From Lolliginicoccus suaedae (GTDB taxonomy: Bacteria; Actinomycetota; Actinomycetes; Mycobacteriales; Mycobacteriaceae): a stretch of 64,000 nt of DNA. Shown here in pieces: positions 54,948 to 63,079 of the stretch (its first letter is position 1; each line of letters begins with the position of its first letter). The DNA is taken from NCBI RefSeq assembly GCF_008312885.1, contig NZ_VSSO01000003.1:496001-560000 (forward strand). Direction: 5' to 3'. A program made the translations under genes and the position numbers. Below the pieces are notes generated by a model, which worked only from the letters and a program-made list of their open reading frames with translations, did not search any database and was not told where the DNA came from.

Positions 54948-54980
54948 CAAGCCCGGGGACCATTCGTGGCCCCGGGCTTG
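54948..54980. terminator. Bidirectional hairpin terminator between whiB1 and pdtaS
   Basis: Perfect 11-bp arms CAAGCCCGGGG (54948-54958) and complement (54970-54980), 11-base loop, placed between convergent stops. Confidence 0.85.
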
Positions 54981-54996
54981 CTCGTGCCCGCGCACT

Positions 54997-56553
54997 TCAG
55001 CGCCTCCGCCCGAGCGGCACGCGAAGCAAGGCATCCGTGCCGCCGTCCGCGCTCTCCTGCAACGTGAGCGAGCCCCCGAGCTCGGCCGCGACCAGCGTCC
55101 GCACGATCTGCAGGCCCAGCCGGTCGGACTTCTCCAGGCTGAAGCCGTCAGGCAGACCGTTGCCGTTGTCATGGATCACCACATCGAGCGAGCGAGCGGA
55201 CCGCTCCGCGCGCAGCACGATCTCGCCACGGGAATCGTCCCCATCGGTCGCCGTGGCATAGTGCAGGTCCGCCGTCGCGCCCATGTCGAACGCATGCTCG
55301 ATCGCGTTCTGCACCAGCTCGGTCAGCACCATCACCAGAGGGGTTGCCTTGTCCGCGGGCAGCACGCCCATGCTGCCCTCGCGCCGCACATCGATAGGCT
55401 TGCCGATCGTCGCCACGTCCACCATCATCGGCACCAAGCGATCGATGACCTCATCGAGGTTCACCTGCTCGTCCACCGACATCGACAAGGTGTCATGGAC
55501 CAGCGCGATGGAGCTCACTCGTCGCACGGACTCCGCCAGAGCCTGGCGCGCCTCCTCGTTCGTCGTCCGCCGCACCTGCAGGCGCAGCAAGGCCGCCACC
55601 GTCTGCAGGTTGTTCTTCACCCGATGGTGGATCTCACGGATCGTCGCGTCCTTCGACAGCAGCGCCCGATCACGCCGCTTCACCTCCGTGATATCGCGCA
55701 CCAGCACGAGCGCGCCGCCCGGGACACCATGGGGGTACAACGGCAACGCGCGGAACAGCACCGTCGCTCCGCGCGCATCGATCTCCATCCGCATGCTCGA
55801 TTCCCGCGCCGTCACGGCCTTGACCCGCACCGCGAACTCCTGCGCATCGAACGGGTCGGAGATCAGCGGCCGGGTCAGTGCCACGAGGTCATGGCCCGAG
55901 ATCTCCGTGCTCAAGCCCATCCGGTGGTACGCCGACAACGCGTTGGGGCTCGCGTACTCCGCTACGCCATCGACCCCGATCCGGATCAGCCCGTCCCCCG
56001 CCCGCGGGCTCGACTGGATGCCAGCGAGGTCCTCCCGCAGCGGGAAGCTGCCGTCGCAGATCATCTGGCACAGATCGCTCGCGCACGCGATGTAGGCCAT
56101 CTCCAGGGCACTTGGCACCCGCAGCTGCGCGAGCGAGGAATCCCGCGTGAGCACCGCGATGATCTGCCCGCCCGACCGCACCGGGATGGCCTCGCGCGCA
56201 AGCGGCGTGCCCTCGTGCCAGCGGGGGTTGTCCTCGCGCAGGATCTCCCCGCGCAGCATCGCCGCCACGAGCTCGGGGTGGTCCTCCCACTCGACGCCGC
56301 TGCTGACGAGGTCGCGCGGATACACCGTCGGCGACGTCGTTGGCCGGCATTGCGCCACGCATACCGCACGGGCCCCCGCTAGATCGTCGGCGCCATCATC
56401 GTCCTCGAGGTCCCCGGTGGCGACCCACATGAGGAAGTCCGAGAACGCCAGGTCCGCGATCAACTGCCACTCGCCGACGAGGCGCTGCAGGTGGTTCACG
56501 GCCTCGCCGGGCAGGTCGGTGTGCTCGGCGAGCAGCGCGCTCAGAGTGGACAC
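54997..56553 (-). CDS. pdtaS: Sensor histidine kinase PdtaS
   Basis: A 518-residue cytosolic HisKA_2-type kinase. A GAF-like domain occupies about 1-160, a PAS domain about 175-300, and the phospho-acceptor region is EIHHRVKNNLQTVAALLRLQ (about 310-329), followed by an HATPase with N-box ELVQNAIEHAF and VIHDNGNGLPDGF. It phosphorylates PdtaR, an RNA-binding antiterminator encoded elsewhere, as in mycobacteria. No transmembrane helix is present. The start is GTG 56553. It lies 9 bases after the biotinyl-protein gene on the same strand and is convergent with whiB1. Confidence 0.9.
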   Translation of the reverse strand: MSTLSALLAEHTDLPGEAVNHLQRLVGEWQLIADLAFSDFLMWVATGDLEDDDGADDLAGARAVCVAQCRPTTSPTVYPRDLVSSGVEWEDHPELVAAMLRGEILREDNPRWHEGTPLAREAIPVRSGGQIIAVLTRDSSLAQLRVPSALEMAYIACASDLCQMICDGSFPLREDLAGIQSSPRAGDGLIRIGVDGVAEYASPNALSAYHRMGLSTEISGHDLVALTRPLISDPFDAQEFAVRVKAVTARESSMRMEIDARGATVLFRALPLYPHGVPGGALVLVRDITEVKRRDRALLSKDATIREIHHRVKNNLQTVAALLRLQVRRTTNEEARQALAESVRRVSSIALVHDTLSMSVDEQVNLDEVIDRLVPMMVDVATIGKPIDVRREGSMGVLPADKATPLVMVLTELVQNAIEHAFDMGATADLHYATATDGDDSRGEIVLRAERSARSLDVVIHDNGNGLPDGFSLEKSDRLGLQIVRTLVAAELGGSLTLQESADGGTDALLRVPLGRRR

Positions 56554-56562
56554 AGGCGGGCC

Positions 56563-56778
56563 CTAGGAGATGACCGCGATGAGGTCACCCTGCTGGATCA
56601 CATCATCCTTGGTGACATTCACGACGTCGACCGTGCCGTTGAACTCGGACAAGACGGGGATCTCCATCTTCATCGACTCGAGCAGCACGAGAGTGTCCCC
56701 CTCCTTCACGACATCACCAGGATGGACCACGACTTCGAGCACCTTCGCGACCATTTCCGCACGCACATTTTCCGCCAT
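56563..56778 (-). CDS. Biotinylated carrier-like protein (TB7.3-like)
   Basis: A 71-residue biotin/lipoyl attachment domain and nothing else. The modified lysine is in LLESMKMEIPV (about residue 36), with the MKM motif of biotin carriers; flanking Gly residues HPGDVV and GTV form the expected hairpin. Free-standing domains of this kind exist in mycobacteria (Rv3221c, same length) and are biotinylated, but their partner is unknown. ATG 56778 follows GGAGGAACCC. It is the first gene of a probable operon with pdtaS and divergent from the bL37 gene. Confidence 0.9.
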   Translation of the reverse strand: MAENVRAEMVAKVLEVVVHPGDVVKEGDTLVLLESMKMEIPVLSEFNGTVDVVNVTKDDVIQQGDLIAVIS

Positions 56779-57042
56779 GGGTTCCTCCGCAGCGATATCG
56801 ATCACACTGATCCCACCAGGCTAGCCCAGTCACTGCCCGCCGCTTCGCACCGGCAGGCAACTCGCGCGCCGCCACGGGCACCGAGCGCACGCAGGAACCG
56901 TCGGGGCAGCACGCCCCGGGCAGGCTCGTGGCGGCGCGGACCGGGGCCCTCCGGCAGCTGTGCGGGGCACCCTCCGGCAACGAGTACACTGGATCGGCAA
57001 CCCAATGCGTGGAAAACCATTTCATGTCCAAGGAGACAGCCC

Positions 57043-57117
57043 ATGAGCAAGCGAGGCCGCAAGCGTCGTGACCGCCGCAAGAACAAGGCAAACCACGGCA
57101 AGCGCCCAAACGCCTGA
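57043..57117 (+). CDS. Large-subunit ribosomal protein bL37
   Basis: A 24-residue, strongly basic peptide (SKRGRKRRDRRKNKANHGKR) matching bL37, a ribosomal protein seen in mycobacterial 50S structures and absent from most other bacteria. The start ATG has AAGGAGA 7 bases upstream, and a 13-bp hairpin terminator follows the stop at 57139. The basic composition and highly conserved ANHGKRPNA ending leave little doubt, although the gene is too small for usual gene finders. Confidence 0.92.
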   Translation: MSKRGRKRRDRRKNKANHGKRPNA

Positions 57118-57138
57118 GCATCGAACGCTCTCAGCCGT

Positions 57139-57182
57139 CACCTGTGGGGCCCGACCACCAAACTGGTCAGGCCCCACAGGTG
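57139..57182 (+). terminator. Terminator of the bL37 gene
   Basis: Arms CACCTGTGGGGCC (57139-57151) and complement (57170-57182) pair perfectly over 13 bp, with inner GACCA/TGGTC pairing. It lies 21 bases after the bL37 stop. Confidence 0.85.
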
Positions 57183-57230
57183 TATGCGCGGGCTTTTTCG
57201 CCCGGAAGCGCCTGACGGCATGCCTACGGC

Positions 57231-57305
57231 AGCAAACGCGATAGAAACCGAGCAAGTTGCCGCGCGGCTTCTCTCGCGTTTGCCGTTTTCCGGTGCTTTT
57301 GCCGT
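57231..57305 (+). repeat. Dispersed palindromic element, copy 4
   Basis: Arms at 57234-57246 and 57269-57281 pair with one mismatch; the tail GTTTTCCGGTGCTTTTGCC ends at 57303. This copy also has an outer 11-bp inverted repeat (57210-57220 and 57300-57310) enclosing the whole element. It sits between the bL37 terminator and the convergent rshA stop, in bL37 sense. Confidence 0.85.
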
Positions 57306-57365
57306 CAGGCATCACTCCGCCGACGGGCAGGCACCGCTCGCCGACCAACGCTCGCGCCCCGGCAG

Positions 57366-57692
57366 CTACTCCTCGTAGCGGACGCGGGTGACCTCGCCGT
57401 AGATGACCTGGCGCCGGATCTCGAGGGTGAGTCGCTCGCGCAGGCTCTCGGGCGCCCGCTCCCCCGCGCACTTGCGGGATAGCATGCGCTTGATCCTCTC
57501 CTCGATGCCGTAGTGCTCGAGGCAAGGGCCGCAGTTGTCGAGGTGCGACTGGAGCCGTTCACGGACACCATCGGCGCATTCGTTGTCGAGCAGGAGATAG
57601 ACGTCAGCCATCACGGCGGAGCAGTCGAGCCCATGCTCGTGATCGTCGTCGTGTGGATCCATGCCGGAGCCGGTGTGATCGTGGGTGCTCAT
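57366..57692 (-). CDS. rshA: Zinc-binding anti-sigma factor RshA (mycothiol-system type)
   Basis: A 108-residue ZAS anti-sigma factor. The zinc/redox motif HLDNCGPC (H-x3-C-x2-C) is near residue 49-56, with a further upstream cysteine (LDCSAVM). Family members bind SigH and release it when the cysteines are oxidised. The His-rich N-terminus (STHDHTGSGMDPHDDDHEHG) may aid metal binding. ATG 57692 overlaps the sigH stop (TGATG) and has AGGAGG 10 bases upstream, so it is translationally coupled to its target. Confidence 0.92.
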   Translation of the reverse strand: MSTHDHTGSGMDPHDDDHEHGLDCSAVMADVYLLLDNECADGVRERLQSHLDNCGPCLEHYGIEERIKRMLSRKCAGERAPESLRERLTLEIRRQVIYGEVTRVRYEE

Positions 57693-58432
57693 CACGCGTT
57701 GTCCTCCTCGCCATTGGCGGCGTTCCGCATGAATCCCCGGTCACGGGCGACATCGGCGAGCGCGGCACGGAGCTGCTTGCGGCCTCGGTGCAGCCTGGAC
57801 ATCACGGTGCCGATCGGCGTTCCCATGATGTCCGCGATCTCCTTGTAGGGGAACCCCTCGACGTCGGCGTAGTAGACAGCCATACGGAATTCCTCGGGGA
57901 GTGATTGCAGCGCGTTCTTGATCTCGTCGTCGGGCAGCGCGTCGAGGGCCTCTACCTCGGCGGACTTCAAGCCGGTGGACTGGTGCTCGGCGGATGCCGC
58001 CATCTGCCAGTCAGTGATCTCATCGGTGGGATACTGCGCGGGCTGCCGCTGCTTCTTTCGATATCCATTGATGTAGGTGTTGGTCATGATGCGATACAGC
58101 CACGCCTTGAGGTTGGTGCCCTTCTTGAACGAGCTGAACGCGGAGTAGGCCTTGAGGTAGGTCTCCTGGACGAGGTCCTCGGCGTCGGTGGGGTTGCGCG
58201 TCATCCGCAGCGCGGCGCCATAGAGCTGGTCGATCATGGGCATGGCGTCGCGCTCGAACCGCTCCACGAGCTGCGTGGCGGTCTCCGCGGCGTTATCTGA
58301 CTCGTCAGTGCCCTCTATCGGGCTGTACTGATTCGCTTTTGGCACAGGCGCCCCTTCGCTGATAGCAGTCTTCAAGACTACCGCCTGCCCGAGGCGCTGA
58401 TCCACCGGCGCTTCCATGCACAACGAGCCCAC
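57692..58432 (-). CDS. sigH: ECF sigma factor SigH
   Basis: A 246-residue ECF sigma factor of the SigR/SigH thiol-stress class. Region 2 includes [20 protein letters not shown] and [22 protein letters not shown] (regions 2.2-2.4), region 4 is [25 protein letters not shown] and [14 protein letters not shown]. It directs transcription of thioredoxin, mycothiol and protein-quality genes under oxidative and heat stress, held by RshA. GTG 58432 has GGAGG 7 bases upstream; a shorter GTG start at 58345 exists. A GGGAAC-N18-GTT promoter just upstream points to autoregulation. Confidence 0.93.
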   Translation of the reverse strand: MGSLCMEAPVDQRLGQAVVLKTAISEGAPVPKANQYSPIEGTDESDNAAETATQLVERFERDAMPMIDQLYGAALRMTRNPTDAEDLVQETYLKAYSAFSSFKKGTNLKAWLYRIMTNTYINGYRKKQRQPAQYPTDEITDWQMAASAEHQSTGLKSAEVEALDALPDDEIKNALQSLPEEFRMAVYYADVEGFPYKEIADIMGTPIGTVMSRLHRGRKQLRAALADVARDRGFMRNAANGEEDNA

Positions 58433-58480
58433 GCGACACCTCCACCCAGATTGCCCCTTGCAATATCGTCCGTCCGGTGC

Positions 58481-58507
58481 AACCTATGGACGAGGGGTTT
58501 TGTTCCC
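58481..58507 (-). promoter_or_regulatory. SigH-type autoregulatory promoter of sigH
   Basis: Minus strand: GGGAAC (58502-58507), 18-base spacer, GTT (58481-58483). This matches the SigH/SigR consensus GGAAT-N18/19-GTT, and lies about 50 bases before the sigH start codon. Confidence 0.75.
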
Positions 58508-58535
58508 AGGCTGGTCACGAGCGACCACCAGCACG

Positions 58536-59297
58536 CTAGAACAGCGACGGCTCCCCGCCGCCGGGTCCCGGCACGGGCTGGAGGAGCTCGGGCCCATCGT
58601 TGCGGACATTGTTGACCAGGGGCCGGACCTCACGGATCTCGATCACCTCCGCGAAGGACTCGCCCGGGCTCTCGAGCAGCGCATCGGGCGGGCCGCCATC
58701 GGGGTCGAGCCATTGGTCCCACTGCCCGGCATGGAGCATCAGCGGCATGCGATCGTGGACCGCCGCGAGGTCCCCCACCGCAGCGGTGGTGAGGACGGAG
58801 CAGCTCAGCATGGTGGCGCCCTCCCCGGTCCGCTGAGGATCCTTCCAGGGCGACCAGATGCCCGCCGCGTAGAGCCGCTCGCCGTCGCGGCGGCTCATGA
58901 AGTACGGGATCTTCGCGGGGCGGCTGCCCGATGCGGCGGGCTTCCACTCGTACCAGCCGTCCATCGGAACGAGGCACCGGTGGCGCGCGTAGGAAGTACG
59001 GAATGCCGGCTTGGTGGCCACCGTCTCCGACCGGGCATTGAACAGCAGCGGTCCGGACCGGAGATCCTTGGCCCACACGGGTACAAGCCCCCAGCGCATG
59101 GCCCTGATCCTGCGCCGCACGGCTGCCCCGGCATTGTCATCATTATCGGAGTGATCGTGCCGATCGACGACCGCCGCGACCTCCGTGGTGGGAGCGATGT
59201 TGTAGCCGGTCCGTGCCGCGCCACCGGTCTCATCGATGGCGTCGAGCTCCTCGGCGAGCGTCGCTGGGTCCGCGGTCACGGCATATCGTCCGCACAT
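58536..59297 (-). CDS. SRAP-domain (HMCES/YedK) abasic-site processing protein
   Basis: A 253-residue SRAP protein. The protein begins MCGRY, with catalytic Cys2 exposed after Met removal; other conserved parts are [47 protein letters not shown] and VHDRMPLML (Glu and His of the active site). It forms a covalent link with abasic DNA during replication. ATG 59297 is divergent from aroA. It ends 29 bases before the SigH promoter. Confidence 0.92.
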   Translation of the reverse strand: MCGRYAVTADPATLAEELDAIDETGGAARTGYNIAPTTEVAAVVDRHDHSDNDDNAGAAVRRRIRAMRWGLVPVWAKDLRSGPLLFNARSETVATKPAFRTSYARHRCLVPMDGWYEWKPAASGSRPAKIPYFMSRRDGERLYAAGIWSPWKDPQRTGEGATMLSCSVLTTAAVGDLAAVHDRMPLMLHAGQWDQWLDPDGGPPDALLESPGESFAEVIEIREVRPLVNNVRNDGPELLQPVPGPGGGEPSLF

Positions 59298-59395
59298 GCC
59301 TCCATCCTGGCACGTGGCCCCGACAAGAAAGGCTGATCAGCCGACGATCGGCCCCGTTGTCGCGGACGACGCACCGGATGCGGGAAGATGGGCGC

Positions 59396-60664
59396 ATGAG
59401 CTCATGGCACGCCCCTCATCACCCGGCCCCGGTCTCCGCCGTCGTTGCCGTTCCCGGATCCAAGTCAGCGACCAACCGGGCACTAGTGCTCGCGGCGCTC
59501 GCGGACGGCCCGTCCACGGTGCTGGGAGCGCTCCGCAGCCGGGACACGAACCTGATGATCGAAGGCCTGCGCGCGCTCGGCACCAGCATCACCGAGCAGT
59601 CCGCCACCGAGTTGCTGGTGGAGCCCGGCCCGCTGCATGGCACCGAGATCGATTGCGGGCTCGCCGGCACAGTGATGCGGTTCCTGCCCGGGGTCGCAGC
59701 GCTCGCGGACGGCGCAGTGCGGTTCGACGGCGATGAGCAGGCCCGCGTCCGCCCGCAAGGCGTGACGCTCGACGCGCTGCGGGCGCTCGGCGCCGACGTC
59801 GAAGGATCAGCATTGCCCTTCACCGTCCGGGGCACGGGCGCGGTGCGGGGCGGAGAAGTGACGATCGATGCCTCGGGGTCCTCGCAGTTCGTCTCGGGCC
59901 TGCTCCTCGCGGGCGCTCGCTTCGAGCAGGGCGTCACAGTGCGGCATGCCGGCGGCAAGGTCCCCTCCACGCCGCACATCGACATGACCGTGGAGATGCT
60001 GGCCCAGGCCGGGGTGACTGTGGAGCGGCCCGATCCCTCCACCTGGCGGATCGCGCCCGCGCCCGTGTCGGCGACCACCTGGGACATCGAGCCCGACCTG
60101 TCCAACGCGACGCCGTTCCTCGCGGCCGCCGCGGTCACCGGCGGCTCGGTGACGGTGCCGGGCTGGCCGAAGGAGACGACGCAAGCCGGTGATCAGATCC
60201 GTGGCCTGCTCGAGCGCATGGGCTGCGACGTCCGGCTAGACGCGGACGGCCTCACCGTCACGGGCACCGGAGCGCTCGTCGGCGTCGATGCCGATCTCGG
60301 GGACATCGGTGAGCTGACCCCCACGGTTGCCGCGCTGGCGGCGCTCGCCGCGTCCCCATCGAGGCTGCGGGGCATCGCGCACCTGCGCGGGCACGAGACT
60401 GATCGCCTGGCCGCGCTCGCCACCGAGATCTCGCGGCTGGGCGGGCAGTGCGTGGAGACCGACGACGGGCTGGAGATCACCCCGGTGCCGCTGCACGGCG
60501 GCCTATGGCATGCCTACGCCGATCACCGGATGGCCACCGCCGGGGCGATCCTCGGGCTGGTCGTGCCTGGAGTGGAGGTCGATGACATCGGCACCACCGC
60601 CAAGACGCTGCCGGGCTTCGACGGGATGTGGAGCCGCATGCTCGAAGGGGGCGATCCACGCTGA
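59396..60664 (+). CDS. aroA: 3-phosphoshikimate 1-carboxyvinyltransferase (EPSP synthase)
   Basis: A 422-residue enzyme of the shikimate pathway, converting shikimate-3-phosphate and PEP to EPSP. Motifs: [18 protein letters not shown] (about 18-35), [12 protein letters not shown] (about 85), [18 protein letters not shown] and a second active site region [11 protein letters not shown]. The length is typical. ATG 59396 is used; nearby ATGs at 59378 and 59387 are less supported. Its stop overlaps the rsgA CTG start (CTGA), so the two form one operon. Confidence 0.95.
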   Translation: MSSWHAPHHPAPVSAVVAVPGSKSATNRALVLAALADGPSTVLGALRSRDTNLMIEGLRALGTSITEQSATELLVEPGPLHGTEIDCGLAGTVMRFLPGVAALADGAVRFDGDEQARVRPQGVTLDALRALGADVEGSALPFTVRGTGAVRGGEVTIDASGSSQFVSGLLLAGARFEQGVTVRHAGGKVPSTPHIDMTVEMLAQAGVTVERPDPSTWRIAPAPVSATTWDIEPDLSNATPFLAAAAVTGGSVTVPGWPKETTQAGDQIRGLLERMGCDVRLDADGLTVTGTGALVGVDADLGDIGELTPTVAALAALAASPSRLRGIAHLRGHETDRLAALATEISRLGGQCVETDDGLEITPVPLHGGLWHAYADHRMATAGAILGLVVPGVEVDDIGTTAKTLPGFDGMWSRMLEGGDPR

Positions 60665-61656
60665 GCCGTCGCCGCTACGACGAATCGGATGTGCGCATCC
60701 GTCCGGGCAAGGGCACCCGGCCGCGCACCAAGACCCGCCCCGAGCACCTCGATGCCGAGCGGGCCCTCGTGGTCTCGGTGGATCGGGGCCGCTGGGGCTG
60801 CATGGTCCTCGACGGCGAGCCTGGCCAGCGCCTAGTAGTGGCAATGCGGGCGCGCGAGCTTGGTCGGACGCCGATCGTGGTGGGCGACCACGTGGGCATC
60901 GTTGGGGACACCAGTGGCACCCACGACACCCTGGCGCGCATCGTGCGCCTCGAGGACCGCACCAGCGTGCTGCGCCGCACGGCTGACGATACCGACCCGT
61001 TCGAGCGGATCGTGGTGGCCAACGCCGAGGTCCTGCTGATCGTCGTCGCGGCCGCGGATCCCCCGCCCCGAACGGGCTTCGTGGAACGAGCGCTGATCGC
61101 CGCGTACGTGGGCGGCCTCAAGCCAGTGCTGTGCGTCACCAAGAGCGATATCGCGGACCCGAGCACCTTCACCGCGCACTTCGACGGCCTGGACCTCCCC
61201 ATCGTGACCACGGGCGTCGAGGATGCTCTCGAGCCGCTGCTCGAACACATCTCCGGGACCATGTCCGCGATGATCGGCCATTCCGGGGTGGGCAAGTCCA
61301 CCCTGGTCAACCGGCTGGTCCCCGACGCGTACCGGGCGACCGGGCGGGTATCGGGCATCGGCAAGGGCCGGCACACGTCTTCGCAGTCGGTCGCCCTCGC
61401 CCTGCCGTGCGGCGGATGGGTGATCGACACACCAGGAGTACGTTCCTTCGGCCTCGCCCACATCGGTGTGGAGGATGTGGTCGCGGCGTTCGAGGACCTC
61501 ACCGAGATCGTGGAGCGCTGCCCGCGCGGCTGCGGGCACCTCGGGGAACCGGAGGATCCGGGATGCGCGTTCGATCAGCTCGACGGCGCCGTGCTGCGCC
61601 GGGCGATGGCGGTGCGCCTGCTGCTCCAGGCCCTCGGGACCAACGAGCACTGGTGA
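60661..61656 (+). CDS. rsgA: Ribosome small-subunit GTPase RsgA
   Basis: A 331-residue GTPase aiding 30S maturation. The OB-fold N-terminal part is followed by a circularly permuted GTPase: TKSD (G4, about 160), GHSGVGKST (G1, about 210) and DTPGVRSFG (G3). The zinc domain includes [16 protein letters not shown]. The [24 protein letters not shown]-terminal region is conserved, and just before it the only start at the expected position is CTG 60661, overlapping the aroA stop (CTGA); an in-frame GTG at 60628 lies inside aroA. The same CTG AGC context is seen at the helicase gene, so a CTG start is credible. Confidence 0.9.
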   Translation: MSRRRYDESDVRIRPGKGTRPRTKTRPEHLDAERALVVSVDRGRWGCMVLDGEPGQRLVVAMRARELGRTPIVVGDHVGIVGDTSGTHDTLARIVRLEDRTSVLRRTADDTDPFERIVVANAEVLLIVVAAADPPPRTGFVERALIAAYVGGLKPVLCVTKSDIADPSTFTAHFDGLDLPIVTTGVEDALEPLLEHISGTMSAMIGHSGVGKSTLVNRLVPDAYRATGRVSGIGKGRHTSSQSVALALPCGGWVIDTPGVRSFGLAHIGVEDVVAAFEDLTEIVERCPRGCGHLGEPEDPGCAFDQLDGAVLRRAMAVRLLLQALGTNEHW

Positions 61657-61684
61657 CGCTGGGCGCCTGGCTAGCGCGCTAGGG

Positions 61685-62989
61685 TCAGGCCGCGACGGGC
61701 TGCTCGATCGGCTGCCGCTCCGGCTGCCCGGTGATGGCCTGGCGCAGGGCGAGCACGATCCCCCGGCGCTTGCGACGCGCGGCCAGAGCGGTCCGCAGGC
61801 CACGCCGGGCACCGGTGACCGGGTCAGCACCGATGAAGGTGTCGCGGATTCCTCCGGCGATGCGGAACCGCAGCTCGGAGTTCGTCTCGGGGGCAGCATC
61901 GGTGGTGCCGGCGAGGAACCGATCCGGCAGGGCCAGCTTGACGATGGTGCGCCAGGTCTGCAGGTACATCCGCGGGAACGAGGCCATCGTGTAGGGCAGG
62001 TCATACTCGTCGGCGAGCACCTGCACCCGCTTGGAGATCTCCTCGAGCCGGTTGCTGGGCAGATCCGGGAACAAATGGTGCTCGATCTGGTAGCACAGCG
62101 TGCCGCTCATGAACCGCATGATCGGGCCCGCCGTGAAGTTGGCGGAACCGAGCATCTGGCGCAGGTACCACTCGCCCTTGGTCTCGCTGAGGTACTGCTC
62201 CTGGGTGAACTTCTCGGCTCCGTCGGGGAAGTGCCCGCAGAAGATGATGCCGTGCGCCCAGACGTTGCGAATGATGTTGGCGCCGATGTTCGCGGCCAGG
62301 GTGGTGAGGAATGCCGGGCCGGTGAGCGCGGGGAAGAACAGGTAGTCCTTGGCCACCTGCTTGCGGATCTTGCGCAGCACCTCGTCGCGCTGCTCCGCGA
62401 ACTCATCCATGTCCTTCAGGCCCGCCGCGACGTTGGCGAGCTCGAGATGCTGGACGGCGACCCCATACTCGAACAGCAGGGCAAGAACAAGGTTGTAGAT
62501 CGGGTTGCCGAGGTTGAATGGCTCCCACTCGCTATCGCGGGTGACGCGAAGCAGGCCGTAGCCCACATCGGGGTCGAGGCCGATGATGTTGGTGTACTTG
62601 TGGTGCAAGTGGTTGTGGGTCTGCTTCCAGTGCGCGGAGGGATCGCAGATGTCCCATTCCCACGAGCTGCTATGGATCTCGGGATCGTTCATCCAGTCCC
62701 ACTGGCCGTGGATGACGTTGTGGGCGATCTCCATGTTCTCCACGATCTTGGAGATGCCCAGGCCAACGGTGCCGAGCAGCCATGCGGGCGGGAACCAGCT
62801 CGCGAAGAGAACGCCACGGCTCGCGATCTCCAGGCCGCGCTGGAACCGGATGGTATTACGGATATAGCGAGCGTCGCGCTCACCGAGCGACCCCTCGATG
62901 TCCGCACGGATCTGGTCGAGCTCGCGAGCGAGCGCCTCGACATCCTCGGTGGTGAGGTGCGCGTACTCCTTGATATCTGTGATGGCCAT
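61685..62989 (-). CDS. desA3: Membrane acyl-CoA delta-9 desaturase (DesA3-type)
   Basis: A 434-residue integral-membrane fatty acyl-CoA desaturase producing oleoyl-type chains. Three histidine clusters bind the diiron site: HNVIHGQWDW (about 98-107), HNHLHHKYTN (about 133), and QIEHHLFPDLP (about 306). Hydrophobic pairs flank these clusters. The C-terminus is long and basic. ATG 62989 is chosen for AAGGACGG upstream; a start at 63016 is less likely. The electron donor is the flavin/[2Fe-2S] reductase gene 90 bases upstream on the same strand, as in mycobacteria (Rv3229c-Rv3230c). Confidence 0.93.
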   Translation of the reverse strand: MAITDIKEYAHLTTEDVEALARELDQIRADIEGSLGERDARYIRNTIRFQRGLEIASRGVLFASWFPPAWLLGTVGLGISKIVENMEIAHNVIHGQWDWMNDPEIHSSSWEWDICDPSAHWKQTHNHLHHKYTNIIGLDPDVGYGLLRVTRDSEWEPFNLGNPIYNLVLALLFEYGVAVQHLELANVAAGLKDMDEFAEQRDEVLRKIRKQVAKDYLFFPALTGPAFLTTLAANIGANIIRNVWAHGIIFCGHFPDGAEKFTQEQYLSETKGEWYLRQMLGSANFTAGPIMRFMSGTLCYQIEHHLFPDLPSNRLEEISKRVQVLADEYDLPYTMASFPRMYLQTWRTIVKLALPDRFLAGTTDAAPETNSELRFRIAGGIRDTFIGADPVTGARRGLRTALAARRKRRGIVLALRQAITGQPERQPIEQPVAA

Positions 62990-63079
62990 CGGGAACCGTC
63001 CTTGGCAGAGCGACAACGTGGGCCTACCGGTGCGCAGGCTGCTAGACCGTAGGCTACGGCATTCTCGGTGCGATCTGGC

